A stretch of 64,000 nt of DNA, taken from positions 19,964,001 to 20,028,000 of the forward strand of contig WHVY01000001.1 in the NCBI GenBank assembly GCA_022266195.1. The letters are read 5' to 3'. Position 1 is the stretch's first letter. The number at the start of each line of letters is the position of its first letter. A program made the position numbers and the translations under genes. Origin of the DNA: Tetranychus cinnabarinus (Eukaryota > Arthropoda > Arachnida > Trombidiformes > Tetranychidae). Shown here in pieces: positions 13,301-26,377 of the stretch. The notes below the pieces were generated by a model. It was not told where the DNA came from and made no database searches. It worked only from the letters and a program-made list of their open reading frames with translations.

Positions 13301-14274
13301 GTTGTTGGCTAGAAATGTTAAAAATTTTGGAGATTGCTATCGATCCTGTACTTCGGAATACAATTCACAATGCTCTTCATTTTCATATTGCCAAACTGCT
13401 AATCAAGTAAAATGTATTTTATCCAGTGAAGGTTACAAAGACGCTAAATTTGACTCAGAAGCATCCTGTAATACGTATTATGCCAAATATGAGACCAAAT
13501 ATCATCAAATTAAGTCAAAAAGATTTAAAAATATCAAAAGTCATCCGATTTCTTTGACCAAAAATGATGATTGTGCTAAATCTTGCATTGAAAATGGATT
13601 GGAATGCTATTCTTACCAATTCTGTGAGACCCAAGGATTGTGTTATTTTTCGAGTTATTACTCGCAACAATTGACTGAAAGCTCAAACGAATGTGACATT
13701 TATATTCGTAAGTTGTGATTCACAGAGTTTTTCGTTTAATCTAAAAATTTAATTTAAAAATTTGTTTTCTTTTTAAACAGCGAAAAAAATACACAATTAT
13801 CAACTTAGTGGACCAACTGTAATAATGAATACAAATCACATTGAACTAGACTTGAACATTGATCAGTGTGCATCGTTATGCTCAGGATGGGAAAATAATG
13901 GCAATGAAAGATGTAAATCGTTCAATTTTTGCCCGAAATCAAAGTCGTCAGCCTCTTCATGCTTTTTATCAGCATACACTGTTCATGATGAAAATGTTCA
14001 AACCACCAATTCCAGTAACTGTCGAAATTATAAATTGATATCTGAACAATCAATTAATGGCGAGTCTCATGCAAGTTTGCGAAAACACAATAGCAGTAGT
14101 GTTAAAATCGCAAGTTTAGCGTTTTTCTTTGCATTTGTTGGACTTGTGCTCGGTTTGGTCTCACCATTAATTGTTGGCCAAGTAAAGTCGTTTATTTATT
14201 TGAACAAAAAACGAGATTTTTCCTGGGATCGTCAAGTCGACGAGTTAGACGAAACATTCGAGACTACTATCTGA
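10312..14274 (+). CDS. Large type I membrane protein with C-terminal PAN/apple-like repeats, otherwise unknown
   Basis: Fifteen exons can be joined in phase: 10312-10372, 10436-10506, 10580-10721, 10860-11002, 11059-11152, 11240-11361, 11439-11573, 11631-11876, 11936-12046, 12115-12198, 12262-12409, 12483-12659, 12740-12857, 12941-13707 and 13781-14274. They total 2913 bases, or 970 aa. The signal peptide is MKILVLFLILCSSFNKLNC. Residues 20-600 form a long ectodomain with few cysteines and no family that I recognise. After about residue 620 come three cysteine-rich units of about 75-90 residues. Each has the pattern C..xC......C.SF.YC....C.....C..Y, which fits a divergent PAN/apple fold. One transmembrane helix (KIASLAFFFAFVGLVLGLVS) precedes a basic/acidic cytoplasmic tail of about 40 residues. 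Exon 7 uses a GC donor (GAG|GCAAGA). Exon 8 could end at 11867 instead of 11876, for three residues fewer. A cell-surface or adhesion role is inferred only from architecture. Confidence 0.75.
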
Positions 14275-14472
14275 TGATAAAAATTTAATTTAATTTCTAT
14301 TCCTAAATTAAATTCTGTTCTACTGTGATAATGAAACGGTTTCCAAAATAAGCTTATAGTTATGTTAGCGCCTTATAAGGCAACACTTTTATATACTTAA
14401 TTAGATTGTTTAGATGTCCAAAGTTTTCAACATGATAGAGTATATTGTATAATGATTAACTTATGTCTATTT

Positions 14473-14478
14473 AATAAA
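14473..14478 (+). terminator. Poly(A) signal of the PAN-like gene
   Basis: AATAAA about 200 bases after the stop codon, the first canonical signal downstream. Confidence 0.45.
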
Positions 14479-15006
14479 CGGTTATCCAATGATTATTAAA
14501 TAACCAACTGATGTCAAAGTAAAAGCCCTTACAAAGCACCTATTTATAATTTAATTTGTTAGATTATATCATATTGAATAACAATCTTGGGTCGATCAAA
14601 TGAGTGATACATTTTAAGACCCTTTACATGTATTACTCGACAACTCTATTATCCTATTACCTTTTCACATGACATCCATTTGATGAACATGATGTTTCTT
14701 AGGCTGGTTTATCAATGTTATTATTACTATCAATTAGTATAATCAATTATTTCGTATCAAGTTTCACTCGTTATTCATTCAAGTAGACACTTTTTAATCA
14801 CTTCAACTAGACAAATGATTAAATTCTTTATTGTTGTTTTCAGTGTTTACTATGAAAGTTATCCTTTTTTTCCTTAATTATTGACATTTTTATCACTTCA
14901 CAATTCTACTATTAATTTCCATTATTCTAACTCTTCAGTTTAATTTTATATTGTTCAAATTTTTTGTTAGAAAAGCTTTTATTAAATTTCAATCAATCAC
15001 TAAAAT
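14479..15006. other. Intergenic, upstream of the SLC17-like gene
   Basis: AT-rich spacer of about 530 bases with no coding frame. It should contain the promoter and 5' UTR of the transporter gene; no distinct motif is seen. Confidence 0.4.
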
Positions 15007-17194
15007 ATGGCAAATCATATGAACCAAATCTGTCCAGATTACCACGGAAAACTAAAGGAACCTTTATTTCCTTTCAGATATTTTGTGATGTTTCTTGTTT
15101 TCATGGCTACGGCCATTGAATTTAGTTCGCGTTGTGTACTTAATGTTGCCATACTTGCTATGGTAGGTACTAGAGAGGAGGCAAATAATAATCTCACTAA
15201 TTATTTAGACCCGCAGTCAACCAGGGTAAGTTAATCAGCAACCATTCACAGTTTCATTTCTTACAGCTTCCAACTTGACCGATTTGTGTTTTTTTAATAT
15301 TTTCAAAGCAAATAAAATGAACAATTATGACGCTATTAATATGCTGAAGCAGCCTTGAAGATTTAGCTCAACAATAATTCAGAACAATCAAGATAATTTC
15401 GGATAATTTACATCGTTCTAATACATTATAAAAAGTTTAGTCTCAAGTGGCTTTCACAATAGCCAGCTACATTACAATGTACATAGTAATACAAGGTTTA
15501 TTAATATAACCACTTGAATCAAAATAATGATTATAATTGATGAACCCATTTTATTGATTGAATATCAATACAATGATAGATAATTATAAAGCGGTGTTTG
15601 TAAATATTCAAAGATAGATCAAGTCTGTTAGCGTTTTACATTCTGGTTTACATTTAGTAATTTCTGGTTTTGGGTTTGTTATTGTTTCCTCAGATTAATT
15701 TCAATTGGGACCAGAATGATCAAGGAATGGCTCTTGGTGCTTATTATTATACTTATGCTGCTGTTCAAATTATTGCTGGTTCAATGACTGATAAATTCAA
15801 CAATGTTCGTCTTTTGGCCCTTTCCCAATTTCTTGCCAGTTTGTGTACCTTTATCACTCCATTGGCAGCTAAAACCAGTCTAACGTGTTTGGTTATCGTC
15901 CGAATGGTTCTTGGATTGGTTCATGGAACTACTTTTCCAACCTTGTACAGTCTGGTTGATCGATGGTTTTCAACAACTGAACTCTCGTGGGCTCAAGGTT
16001 TACTTGAAACTGGATGTGACTTTGGTACAGGTCTATCAATGTCTTTCACTGCTTGGATAAGTAAACGTAACCTATGGGGCGGTTGGCCTGCAGCTTTTTA
16101 TATAATTGGAATCCTCAATTTGATGTTTACACTAGTTTGGATAATCTCGGTTACTCGTGAACCCCAATCTAACCGATTTGTTTCTGATTTTGAAAAAAAG
16201 CAACTTGCCGTGATTGTGGTTAATAAACTAGAGCCAACAAGAGTAAAGGTATGAACAATGAAAAGATACTCAAAACAAATTCATATCTTATAACTTGATT
16301 ATCATCTAATGGCAGAAATCAACACCTTGGTTGAAAATATTAACCTCATTACCACTTTGGTCAGTTGTTATAAGCAAAGGTATCAATAATTTGGTTTATA
16401 ACGCTATCAACACTAAAATTCCAGTTTACCTCGAATCAGTTCTCCATTTTAAGCTTGAAAGCAATGGACTGATTAATGCCAGCTTTTATCTTGCTGTTAT
16501 ATCATCTGAATTAACGAGTGGACCATTAGCTAAATTAATAATTACAAAAGGTTGGTTATCCAGGACGATAACAAGAAAACTTTTTGAATCCGCTGGTAAG
16601 TCTGAATTTAATTTACACGAAGAGTCATTTGTTAAATTATTGAAATTTCAATCAGCTAACTACACTTTACTTTGATGTCATTTTCAGGCCTTACTGGGAT
16701 CGGTCTTAGCTTATTGGCAATCAGTTATTTAAGCGACCAACCCAATCTCATTGTCATCTGTTTGATACTTTCAATGTTTTCTTTTGGTTTATGTGTTGGA
16801 GGCAATATACCCACAATACCAGAAATGGCACCCAATCTAATTGGAACCACATTTGGTTTTGCGAATACTTTAGCTTGTGCTTCTGGCTTCATGGCACCAG
16901 CAATTATTGGAGTTATTCTTGGAGATGAAGTGAGTACTAGATGAATACTGTTCTCGTGACATTAATCTAATACTTTATCGTGTATCTTTTTATTTGCAGC
17001 CTGAGTCTGTGAGCAAATGGACTTTTTCATTCAAATTAATGGCTGGTTTTCAAGTCATTGCATTAATATTTTTTAATTTATTTGCTACAACCGATCCTCA
17101 ACCATGGGGAGATCATGAGAAAGATGATCACGTAAAAGAAACAGAACTGATAGAATCTCAATCAATCAAAATAATTTCAAAAAATCTTGAATAA
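15007..17194 (+). CDS. Major facilitator transporter, SLC17 (sialin/phosphate-type) family
   Basis: Five exons (15007-15225, 15694-16248, 16316-16595, 16688-16929, 17000-17194) give 496 aa, the usual SLC17 length. TM1 ends with the family-typical SSRCVLNVAILAM. A short glycosylatable loop with NNLTN follows. Exon 2 then opens with FNWDQNDQGMALGAYYYTY, the counterpart of the SLC17 W....QG..LG.f..GY motif. Next is VRMVLGLVHGTTFPTLYSLVDRW, in the TM4 region, here split as VRMVLGLVHG and TTFPTLYSLVDRW. Later helices carry the family-like PEMAPNLIGTTFGFANTLA. SLC17 members move organic anions (sialic acid, glutamate, phosphate, urate), usually coupled to H+ or Na+. The substrate cannot be read from the sequence. 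The ~470-base first intron splits the extracellular loop. Confidence 0.85.
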
Positions 17195-17326
17195 AAAATC
17201 ATTTCAACAAATGGTCTAGTCCATAGTTATTGACATTTTGTATGTCTTATTCAGTTAAATTTGGTACAGATTGTGACAAATGCATTTAAAATCAGACTCT
17301 ATTCTAATTTATGTAACTTTTTAATC

Positions 17327-17332
17327 AATAAA
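17327..17332 (+). terminator. Poly(A) signal of the SLC17-like gene
   Basis: AATAAA about 130 bases after the stop codon. Another AATAAA overlaps the stop itself but is too close to be preferred. Confidence 0.45.
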
Positions 17333-20318
17333 TTATTTTTAAATTTTATCCAGATTCCTTATTTTCCCAGCATTTCCAAAATCTTTATCGTTCCATTGTT
17401 TTGAGTACAAATTATCTAATTCCTAATGATCGATCATCTAATCCAGTTTAACTGTTATTTTGGATGTTCAATATTATATTATAAGTTTATTTAATCTTCA
17501 AAATAATCAAATAAAACAGCCTTAAGATATTTGATGATCCTTTTTCTAGAGGTCGCTAATAAAGTGCAAGACCTTACGAAGCTTTTTCAGTTCGGTTCAG
17601 ATAAAGCAATAAAGGAACAGGAATTCATAACACAAATATAGTTACAGTACCGATTTGATAGCCTTGATCACATTGGATTTTCATCTTATGGCCTCGACAT
17701 CATTTTGAAATTCATCAAAAGGTTAAAACAAAACTCGTAAAGTTGATCCTTGTGCATCATTCCAGATTCAAGTGCTAGTAAAATCACTCATAACCTGGCA
17801 AAATTTAAACTCTTTTACCGAGGAATCGAGGTGAAAGTAAATTTCTTATAAATATAATACAATGTATTTATTCATGAATGAATGATAAAATAAATCAAAA
17901 AAATATTACTTTATTTACAAAATTGTTTTTCTTTCGTAGAAAGGTTTTGATGTATTACAAGACGAATCAGATTTCTCATCTTTTCTCATTCTTCTTCATT
18001 TGTTAACCAAGCAGGTTGAAATTTAAGTATTTTAGCAATCACTCTTAAAAGTACTCAATAGTTGCTGCTGCTAACAGTAATGTTTCTTAAGAGGTGATAA
18101 TAATAAAAATGTAATATGTCAAAGAGTGGAAGAGGCAAGGATCGAAGGAGACTGTAAAGTGGAATCCTACAAAAGCTAAGTTAAGGCTTTAATGATGAAA
18201 CAAAGGGAAAAAACGTTCTCTAGTCTTCATAACAATTGATAATTGTGTTGATGTTGGAGAGTTGATATTGTTTTTGTTGTCATTATTTGGCTGGTGATGT
18301 AACACGCTGTTTGTGGTGAGATAACGGAGACGATGAACAGAATAATCCAGGTCATGGCTGGTTTAGCAAGGAAATGAGCTGAATGATGGTTTAAACTTTT
18401 CTCTCGAAGATAGAAGAACCAAGAAATGCGAGAAGAAATCAGAATATCTCAATTGCAAGATGAAGCTCTCAGCAGACTTGAAAAAAATTGAGTAAAACGA
18501 GTGGAATGAGGGTGTTAAAGGATATATACTATAAAAAGAGTGTAAATACATGATTAACTAAATTCTCATCCAATAAGTGAGTAGAAAAGAGAAGATTTTG
18601 GCTGATGGTGGACAAAATGATAAAAGGAATGAATCAGATGGTTGATGATAGGTGACTTCTTTCATTCCAGTTATTTATATTAGATACTTTTCTCTTATAT
18701 TTATAGTTAAAAAACGAATATATAATGATGTAGTGATGATGGATAAGGTGATGATGATGATGGGTACTTCAGTAAACATTTAGCTTCATTTCTGCCCCAT
18801 AAAAAAATTATAGATGCTTGGAATCCTTTCAAACAGATCGTAGATGGGATGGATAAGCCATTTAGGGACTTGGCTTTTAATTTGCAATCAATAATACTTA
18901 ATGTTGCATAAATTTTGGTGGTCTTTGATTAGAGAAGAAATGGAGAAGATGAACAAAATTGTTTGATTCAGGAATCCATCCAGGCTTGAGATTTTGCTTT
19001 AGATTTTTGTAGATTGTTATTGTCAGCTTGTTAACTGCCCATCATCCGAGGTACCCATTTTTTGTTTACGTATGTTCATAATAACAAATTTAACAGCAAA
19101 AAAATTAGATTGTTACTCTTTAGTCCAGCTTATTTACGACAAATGCTTGATGGATATTCACAATAATCTGAAAAAAAGACAAATTAAATTAATTTTCAAT
19201 GGATTAAAATACTTGAGCAGATGATTACACTTGTTCCCACAAATTGAGGCCCACAATTTTCAGCATTTTGTTTAATATTCCTGTAACTTAGCAACTATAA
19301 ATGACCGGCAAATAATTTTACCTTCTGACACAAAACCTTTACTTTTGATTTTGTTATCTTTCTGTCTGGCAGTTAATATAATTATTTTTTAATCAAATTT
19401 ACTTTTTGTTTCATGGTGAAATAGACTGTTTACATTGAGTGGGCTTTCGATAAGTATTATACAGCTCTAACCAATGATATCATCAACCTACAGAATCAAC
19501 AGACCCACAGCAATTGAATCTTGTTAAAATCTGGCAATCACACCAAAGCGTTTCAACAAGATTGTTTTTCAAGTGTAAGTTTTCTGAATTCTCCTTTAAA
19601 TTTTACCATTAATGGCCTTCTAATTTTGTCCGTTTCCTTCTTATCTTTTCTTATTTTCACTATTAGCTATTTTTTTGTCAATGGCCGTGCAGGATTTCAC
19701 GAAACGTTTCAACCTTGTTTATACCATTTTCATCTTTAACAGGAGTACAATGGTGTAGCTAAAACATAACGAAATCTTCATGTCCAAATTTAAATTATAT
19801 GTAAGCTCCAATTTTATAACCAAATTAACCGGTAGTCTCATCAACTCCAGACGTTATCATAAATTTGATTTCTATAAGCTGCTTTAATAATTCTAATTCA
19901 GAGCAACATTTCTTTCTTTCAGCTCAATAATGGAAAACAAATCTTGGTCAGCAATCTCGTTGTGTACTCATTATAAGGCTTGTTCTCATTTAAATGATTT
20001 CATTCGATCAAACTCACTCAAATTACCAATTGCTTATTTCAATGGAATGGGTAATCAAGTTTAAAGTTATTGAGAGTAAATCAATTACAATCTTTTCTCT
20101 ATTTTCCAAGAGTTTAGAAGCATTGAATTAACGGTTTTCATCAACTAATATATTGTCCCAATTTCAAATTACGAATATTTCTGTTTGAGATAGTCAATTA
20201 GCTATCCAATGCTAATTTGGATCGATTCCTAAATTAACAGTTTATGTACAAGTGCAATAATATAACCGATGAAAATCGATTTCATTAATTTCCTAATTCT
20301 AAATTAATGCATATTAAC
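17333..20318. other. Gene-poor 3-kb spacer
   Basis: AT-rich sequence between convergent genes (SLC17-like, plus; prokineticin-like, minus). The longest frames (about 60-72 codons) are Phe/Ser-rich and lack domains or splice partners. GATGATG runs occur near 18720-18760. Confidence 0.5.
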
Positions 20319-21577
20319 TCACTGCATGCATTTATGTAAACCTTTGCTGACTGGAAATAGATGTTTACGGGCTGAGAAAATATTAACTGGAACTTGCTGC
20401 GAAGTTGCATTAATTCTTGTGACTCAATTGAAATTTAAATTAGTCACCACTCAATTATCACGTGAACCTGAATTTTTTTCACTTTTGTCTATCTTAGGAC
20501 TCAATTTTTTCATCTTTTCTGATGGCTTCAGTTTATAATCGTGGGAAGTGAATCAAGGTGTGTTATTCATTGATTTATTGATGATACTAACCATTTCCAG
20601 AAATACAAGGACAAGCATCAACATAAAGATCGCCCTTAATTTGGGCAAGAGTACATCGTTCACCTCGTTGGGCTCGATTCTGGCAACTTCGGATTCCTGT
20701 TTCTCGGTTTAACAAGCAGCACCCAGATTCACAATCATTGCTGTATGAACAAATATCTCCCAATCCACGGTGAGTCTGATGCAAAAATAATCAAAAAGAG
20801 AAATAATTAGCATACAAGATATCAATTGTCATCACCAACATCGTCATCATCATCTTCTTCTTCAATTAACCCAAATGACAAGGATATATTTATAGTCTTC
20901 TGATATGAAAGCTGAGTGAAACAGTTGGATTCGAGTGAAATCGATTGAGATTAAAAAGAAGCAAAGAAAAAGAAAACGAATGAAAGTAAAACATCATTCA
21001 GTTTCATTAAACAATATCACGGAAACGGGATTTATTTTAACTATGATTACAATTTAATAAATCATCAACAAGGAAATATCGTTCAACTATAGTCTGGTCA
21101 TTAGTTGGCCATTTTGTCTTACCATTCAACACAATAGCTTTTTGGTCAGTAGCTAATTTACTAAGTAGGCCACTAAATTGATGGTGATGATGATGATGAT
21201 GATGTGGTATACTTAATATTGATTTCAATTTATTGAACTGTATCACAAGCTTCACTCTAGACATTCATGTTTTAACTTGCAATTGATTGAACAAGGTAAA
21301 CAAGAATGTCAATTGCTGTAAATCAAATGATTAATTATTTCAAGCTTACCTTTCTAGGTGTGTCATCCATAGGGTGTTGCATCATTTCTGGATCGGACCA
21401 ATCAATGCCGTCATTTGAAGGAATATAATAAGATTTTTTGTATAAATATCTCAAAGGTTTCTTATGGAAAGGATTTTTTGGTTCAGTTCGTTGAGCTCGA
21501 TGGACATCCCAATAACTTTGTATCAACGGAAGAGTTACCAAAACCATGAGAAACAGAGAAAAAAGTGACGAATTCAT
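20319..21577 (-). CDS. Secreted prokineticin/astakine-like cysteine-rich protein
   Basis: Three exons (21577-21350, 20775-20592, 20350-20319), joined at phases 0 and 1, encode 147 aa. A signal peptide (MNSSLFSLFLMVLVTLPLIQS) is followed by a basic, Tyr-rich prosegment-like region of about 55 residues. The cysteine module follows: CSYSNDCESGCC, then RSC..RAQRGERC, then DACPC. This is the C....DC..G.CC......R.C....G..C...CPC order of the colipase/prokineticin fold, also seen in astakines and tick ixodegrin-like proteins. The last exon is only 32 bases (TTTCCAG|TC...TGA) and supplies GLHKC, the expected GL.C after CPC. Nine cysteines are visible, against ten in vertebrate prokineticins. Arthropod astakines act as blood-cell cytokines; that role here is inference. 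The tiny terminal exon is the least certain part. Confidence 0.7.
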
Positions 21578-24500
21578 TGTCGATTTGAAACAAAAGAAGC
21601 AAATATAAAAACTTGGATGATATTAAGCAGTTTAAAAATGGAGAGAAAGTTGTAGTTTGAACGTTGGATTGACAAAAAAAGAAAACAATTTAATCTTCTT
21701 CTCTTTTGCTGCTTCGCAAATTGTTGGAAACCAAAGAGATAGATGTTAAACACTGAATAATTTTCAACTTTCACTTCAACTGTAAATTTGGAACTTGACA
21801 CAGCTTTACAAAATGATCCGGATTACTTAATTTCTTATCAACTGATTACTCTGATTTAAAAAGCTTTTCGTTGTTTATTTTGGTGTTTTCTGATGTTTCT
21901 CTCAATTCAACCTTGTTCAAAATAACCAATGGAGCTTAAGGAGCCAATATATTTATCCTTTTCCTTGTCTACTACGTAACTCTCACTCAAACTCTCACTT
22001 TCTGGAAACCGAATATACTGGTTTTTCTGGTTTCTTCATTTTACCATCTTATCATCTTCATCCGTCGGCTGTTTACTTCTTCGTTGCTCCATCAACATCC
22101 TTGAGTGATTGGATTTCTCCTCAAATCTTACCATGTTTCACATATGCCAGTCTCTCTCTCTTCTCACCCATCGAGAATTTTACAATTAACGATTGAATTG
22201 TTTACATTTTCCAGGATGGTAACGATGAGTAGAAGAATAACGATTAATAATGAGCATCAAAAATGAAAAATACTGAAACAATGAAGAAACAAAGCTGGCT
22301 CGATTATTCCTGTCCCTGTTAAATATCATGAAAACATAACTATATTTCATTAATCTCAAGCTTCACTTTTAAACAAAAGCTGGTCGAAGAATGAACTTGT
22401 GATCTTCATTAAATGATGTAGCTTGACTTTAGTTATCTTGGATCGATCTGATATAACAAGAAAAGTTGATCAAGCTTAACTTGAGGATTGTTAAACTTTT
22501 AGATAATATTTTTGATAACTTTTACTCATAAAATTAAGCTTTTTACAATTCTTCGTTTGCATCATTCACCAGTTATGTGCTGAATTGATGTTGAACTGGC
22601 AGCCATTTTCCAAGATTCATCCTTTTCTATACAGAAACGATGCTTTAATACCTTTCATTACATTTAATTAGGTTGTCCACTAAAATATTAATTTATCGAT
22701 CTGAATGATGCACTGAATAATCTTCAAGAAGCAGTATGGATCAAAGGTAAACATCGTTTGCGGTTAAATAAAAGGTAAACACTAACAATTTAACTTAAGT
22801 GTTGTTTGATTTACGCTGGCAACTTAACAAAATCAAACTGAATATTATTATCAATCAACAAATCATTTGGACAATGAGGAGTCCAGTTTAGGCAAGTTTT
22901 TTTAACTCTCATTATATAAAATTTTTTGACCTGACCAGGTCAAAACTTTACCGTCAATAACTTGTTATTTACTCATTCTTTTTTTTCTGTTTTATTATTA
23001 TCATTTTATTCAGAATGATGATGATAATATTGATGATGCAAATGCAAATGATTATTATTTATGTTCAACCAATAGCTGATAACCTTTAATTGATTGTTAT
23101 CATTAAATCTTGGTACCACTTGGAGTCGAAATCAATTGAAAAAGGATTCTTATATGCAACGGATAATCTGTTTTTAAACGTTTTACGATAAAATCATTGG
23201 CCATATTATTAATTCGCATCATTGCTCATCTTGATCTGAATCAAAAGAGGATTACATTGCCTTGATTGTGGACAAATAATGTTTACTAATGACCCTTAAA
23301 AAGTAAAATTTTACGAATCGAAAAGAAGCCAAAATTGAGAAATCAAATAATCGAATAATGATTATAATAATAAAACGAAGGATCAAAAACTGGTTGACCT
23401 TTAATCGCATCATGATCATCTTAGATTATAATTTGGACCTGTTATTACTTATTGATGGTACTAACCATTTTGCAGTTCATGTAAGTACAATTTGTTTAGC
23501 TTCTGATTCTTCTTCCTTTCGCACAACAATTAGTCTTAAATTTTTCGATTTGTACTTCTGCCAAGTTGATCTTTTACATGAAGCCTGTAATCAAATTTAT
23601 TGTGAATTGCTTCCAGCAAACCTTGCTAACTTTTAGCACAAATATATTAGATTGATTATGATTTACAGTCGAAAGTCAAGCGATTACCTTTTTTAAGATG
23701 GTTAACTCGCAATCTAATGGTAATATCAATGTCAATAATCAAATTAAACATATTAGCCATATACTTGTTGAGCGAAAATAAATTACCAGAAAAAGTTGGA
23801 TTGCCGGTCAATCATCATTTTTTTTCATTCAACCTCTATCCTTGATATTGAAATTCAATGACCAGATAAATTAACGATTAACTATTTACCATTCTTCTTT
23901 ATCCAATCATATCTCATTTACTTCTATTTTTAATTTCAGAAACTCGAGGTCAAACCTTTCTCGATTTTTATTGTTCTTGGATGTGATTAATATCATCGCT
24001 GTTATGTCAAACATTTTGCATAAATAGCAGGTATAATTTGTTTGATTTTTTTTCATCTACTCGAAGGCCGATTTATTTGGTGAGTGTTTACGAAAGCGTT
24101 GGCATTGTTGGTCATGATTCGGAATTGGTATTAAATATTGCAATAATGAGAAACCAACAAATTTGGCTGAATCAATTGATTTCATTTAAATCGACAATCC
24201 TATTGGTCTCAAAGATTGTCCACTGATCATTGTTTTGTTGGTTAAAGAAAAGTATAACTCGAGACAATTGATATTCAATTCACCTCGAATGGAGGTCCAA
24301 GTATTGGTTTACAAATTACTCGACACCTGATTCATGTTTACAAGGTTGTGGTCAGATGACTTTCAAATTGTATTGGATGGCATCGATAATCATGTCCCCG
24401 GATAACCCTGGAGTTACTGTAATTTTAATCTTGATTTATCCCGATAAGTTTAATATCAATGATTGATTGTAAATTATCAGGGCAGCTCTTTAATTGCCAG

Positions 24501-26026
24501 AATTGTAACCTTTACCTAAAGTCTGATCAAGGCAGCAGTATGTTGTTCTTGCCATTAGATTGAGTTACCAAAGGAGTGTCAAAAGTGTTATTTTTGTTCA
24601 TCTCTAATCCCTGAATCCATCATGCAAATTCTGTCGTGATATTATCAGATTTCAATCATCATAATGTTCAACTACAAACCAGCATTCTAAACGTTGAATC
24701 AAAATATAACTGACAGCCGCGGTCTCATCTTTATTTGGTTGAAGAGTTTATTTTAACTATTATCAACTGACAAACATCAATTTATTTTTTACTTCGCAAT
24801 TAATTTGAAAGACTCAAGGATTTTTGGTTACTTGATTTAACTCGTATTCCAGCTCGATTGACAATTAAACATTCAGCTGAAGATGAACACCAGGACAAGA
24901 GATATCTTTATTTACATGTGAAATCCATGTAAACTAATTGTATACCTACAAGGACAATGTATTGTTGACAATCGACAGGGACAGAAATATAACAATCAAG
25001 TGACGCTGTTATCGAAAATTAAATCAAATGTAACCAGATGATAATGGATCAACATTTACAATTAACAATTGTAAAAGGTTAAGGTTCTTAAAGTCAGCGC
25101 CATGTTGATCGAATCAAGTTTTCATCATCATTATTATCTACTTAAGGGTCACTAAACTGTTGATTTTCAATAGCAACAGCAACAATTCATTCAAACAATA
25201 TCTTGATTAAAAAACATCTGAATATATAAAATTATTTTGGCTCAAAAAGAGGGCTTGTTTTAACATAATAATAGTCAATATTTTGTACGATGACCTGAGT
25301 AACTTAATTTTCACTCTTTCCAGTCAAATAACAATTTGAATGGTTAACCATCAAATGAAATGCAAAAAGGTTAACTGATAAAATAGACAGTATTGAACAA
25401 TCAAAGGGTGTTGATAGTACAAGTATTATATCAGGTTTATAAAGCAACTCTCACTCAGCCTGAAACTGAACACTATCTGATACCAAGAAAACCTGATTAT
25501 GATTATAAATTGTGAACGGTTTTCTCTGTAAAATTGTTATTGAAACAAGTTATAAAAGCTGTGTATCTAACTGAATACATTAAATGAACTATTAAAAATA
25601 TACCGAAAAATTAAATGATAATAGGTTGCTATTAAAGAAGGCAGAACTTGATTTTACCATAAGGTAACAATGACCTCAAACTATAATATTAGCTTGATAT
25701 TTTCAAAACAACTTTCTCCTTTACAACAATCATTAACTTTCTATTATTCTTAATTTAGCAAACCAACCATGATCATTAAACAGTTTGATGGGATCAATGG
25801 TCGCCAATGATAATCTTGTAATTCACACAGATTAACAGTCACGAAAAGAAAGCTTCATCCTTCTAAATTAATACGCCTTGCGTGTTTGGTTTAGCTGAAA
25901 AGGGGTAACTGATTTATATAACCTGTTGATCGCTGCAAGCTAACTTTCAGTTTTTAATTTGTATTCACAGCAATTCTATTGAACTTTTGCAAGTTAAAAT
26001 TAAATTTACCTTAACCATGAGATATA
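21578..26026. other. Gene-poor 4.4-kb spacer
   Basis: AT-rich sequence with no coding region that I can support. Frames near 23358-23636 and 24038-24226 are short, lack domains and lack good splice partners. Near the right end, 25917-25946 is an exact copy of a 30-base element found again at 27630. Confidence 0.45.
25917..25946. repeat. 30-base direct repeat, copy A
   Basis: Identical over 30 bases to 27630-27659 (core GTTGATCGCTGCAAGCTAAC). It lies about 80 bases left of the NFS1 pseudogene remnant and is GC-richer than its surroundings. Confidence 0.85.
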
Positions 26027-26180
26027 ATGAAAGTCTAATGTGTCCAGTGAATAGACTTTATGCTTTCATGCTGAATAGAATTCTGTCTTTTTGCAAAATT
26101 TCCAATGTAGGACTAATATCTCGTAACCTTTCAGCACAAATCGATTTCAGCTTCAGTAGTAAATGATTGATAAATCATTG
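26027..26180 (-). pseudogene. Decayed copy of the NFS1 3' coding end
   Basis: Matches the region around 28566-28730 of the intact NFS1 gene in the same orientation, with roughly 75-80% identity by eye. Shared blocks include TGAATAGACTTTATG and GCTTCAGTAGTAAAT (plus-strand reading). A deletion of about 25 bases removes the codons for the CIQHVQRL region, and substitutions break the frame. It cannot encode an enzyme. Confidence 0.8.
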
Positions 26181-26377
26181 ATAAATGATCTTAATCGAAC
26201 TCTTAATTTTAACAGAAATTTTACATGCAGTTCCTAACACGGTTTCAACATGGAATCTATAGATTGGTTAAAATGGTTAAGTATAACCACTTGCACCACC
26301 ACTTAACACAGTCTGCATCTCTTTTTTGAGATAGATATTACAATAATTTGTTTGTTTCTTTCTTCATTTTTTATTAG

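Noticed and set aside
20326..20538. 70-codon plus-strand frame overlapping the prokineticin-like last exon
   Set aside because: No domain, signal or splice support. The minus-strand exon explains the conserved-looking bases.
23358..23636. 92-codon plus-strand frame in the long spacer
   Set aside because: Ile/Leu-rich start typical of AT-rich DNA, with no domain and no neighbouring exon.
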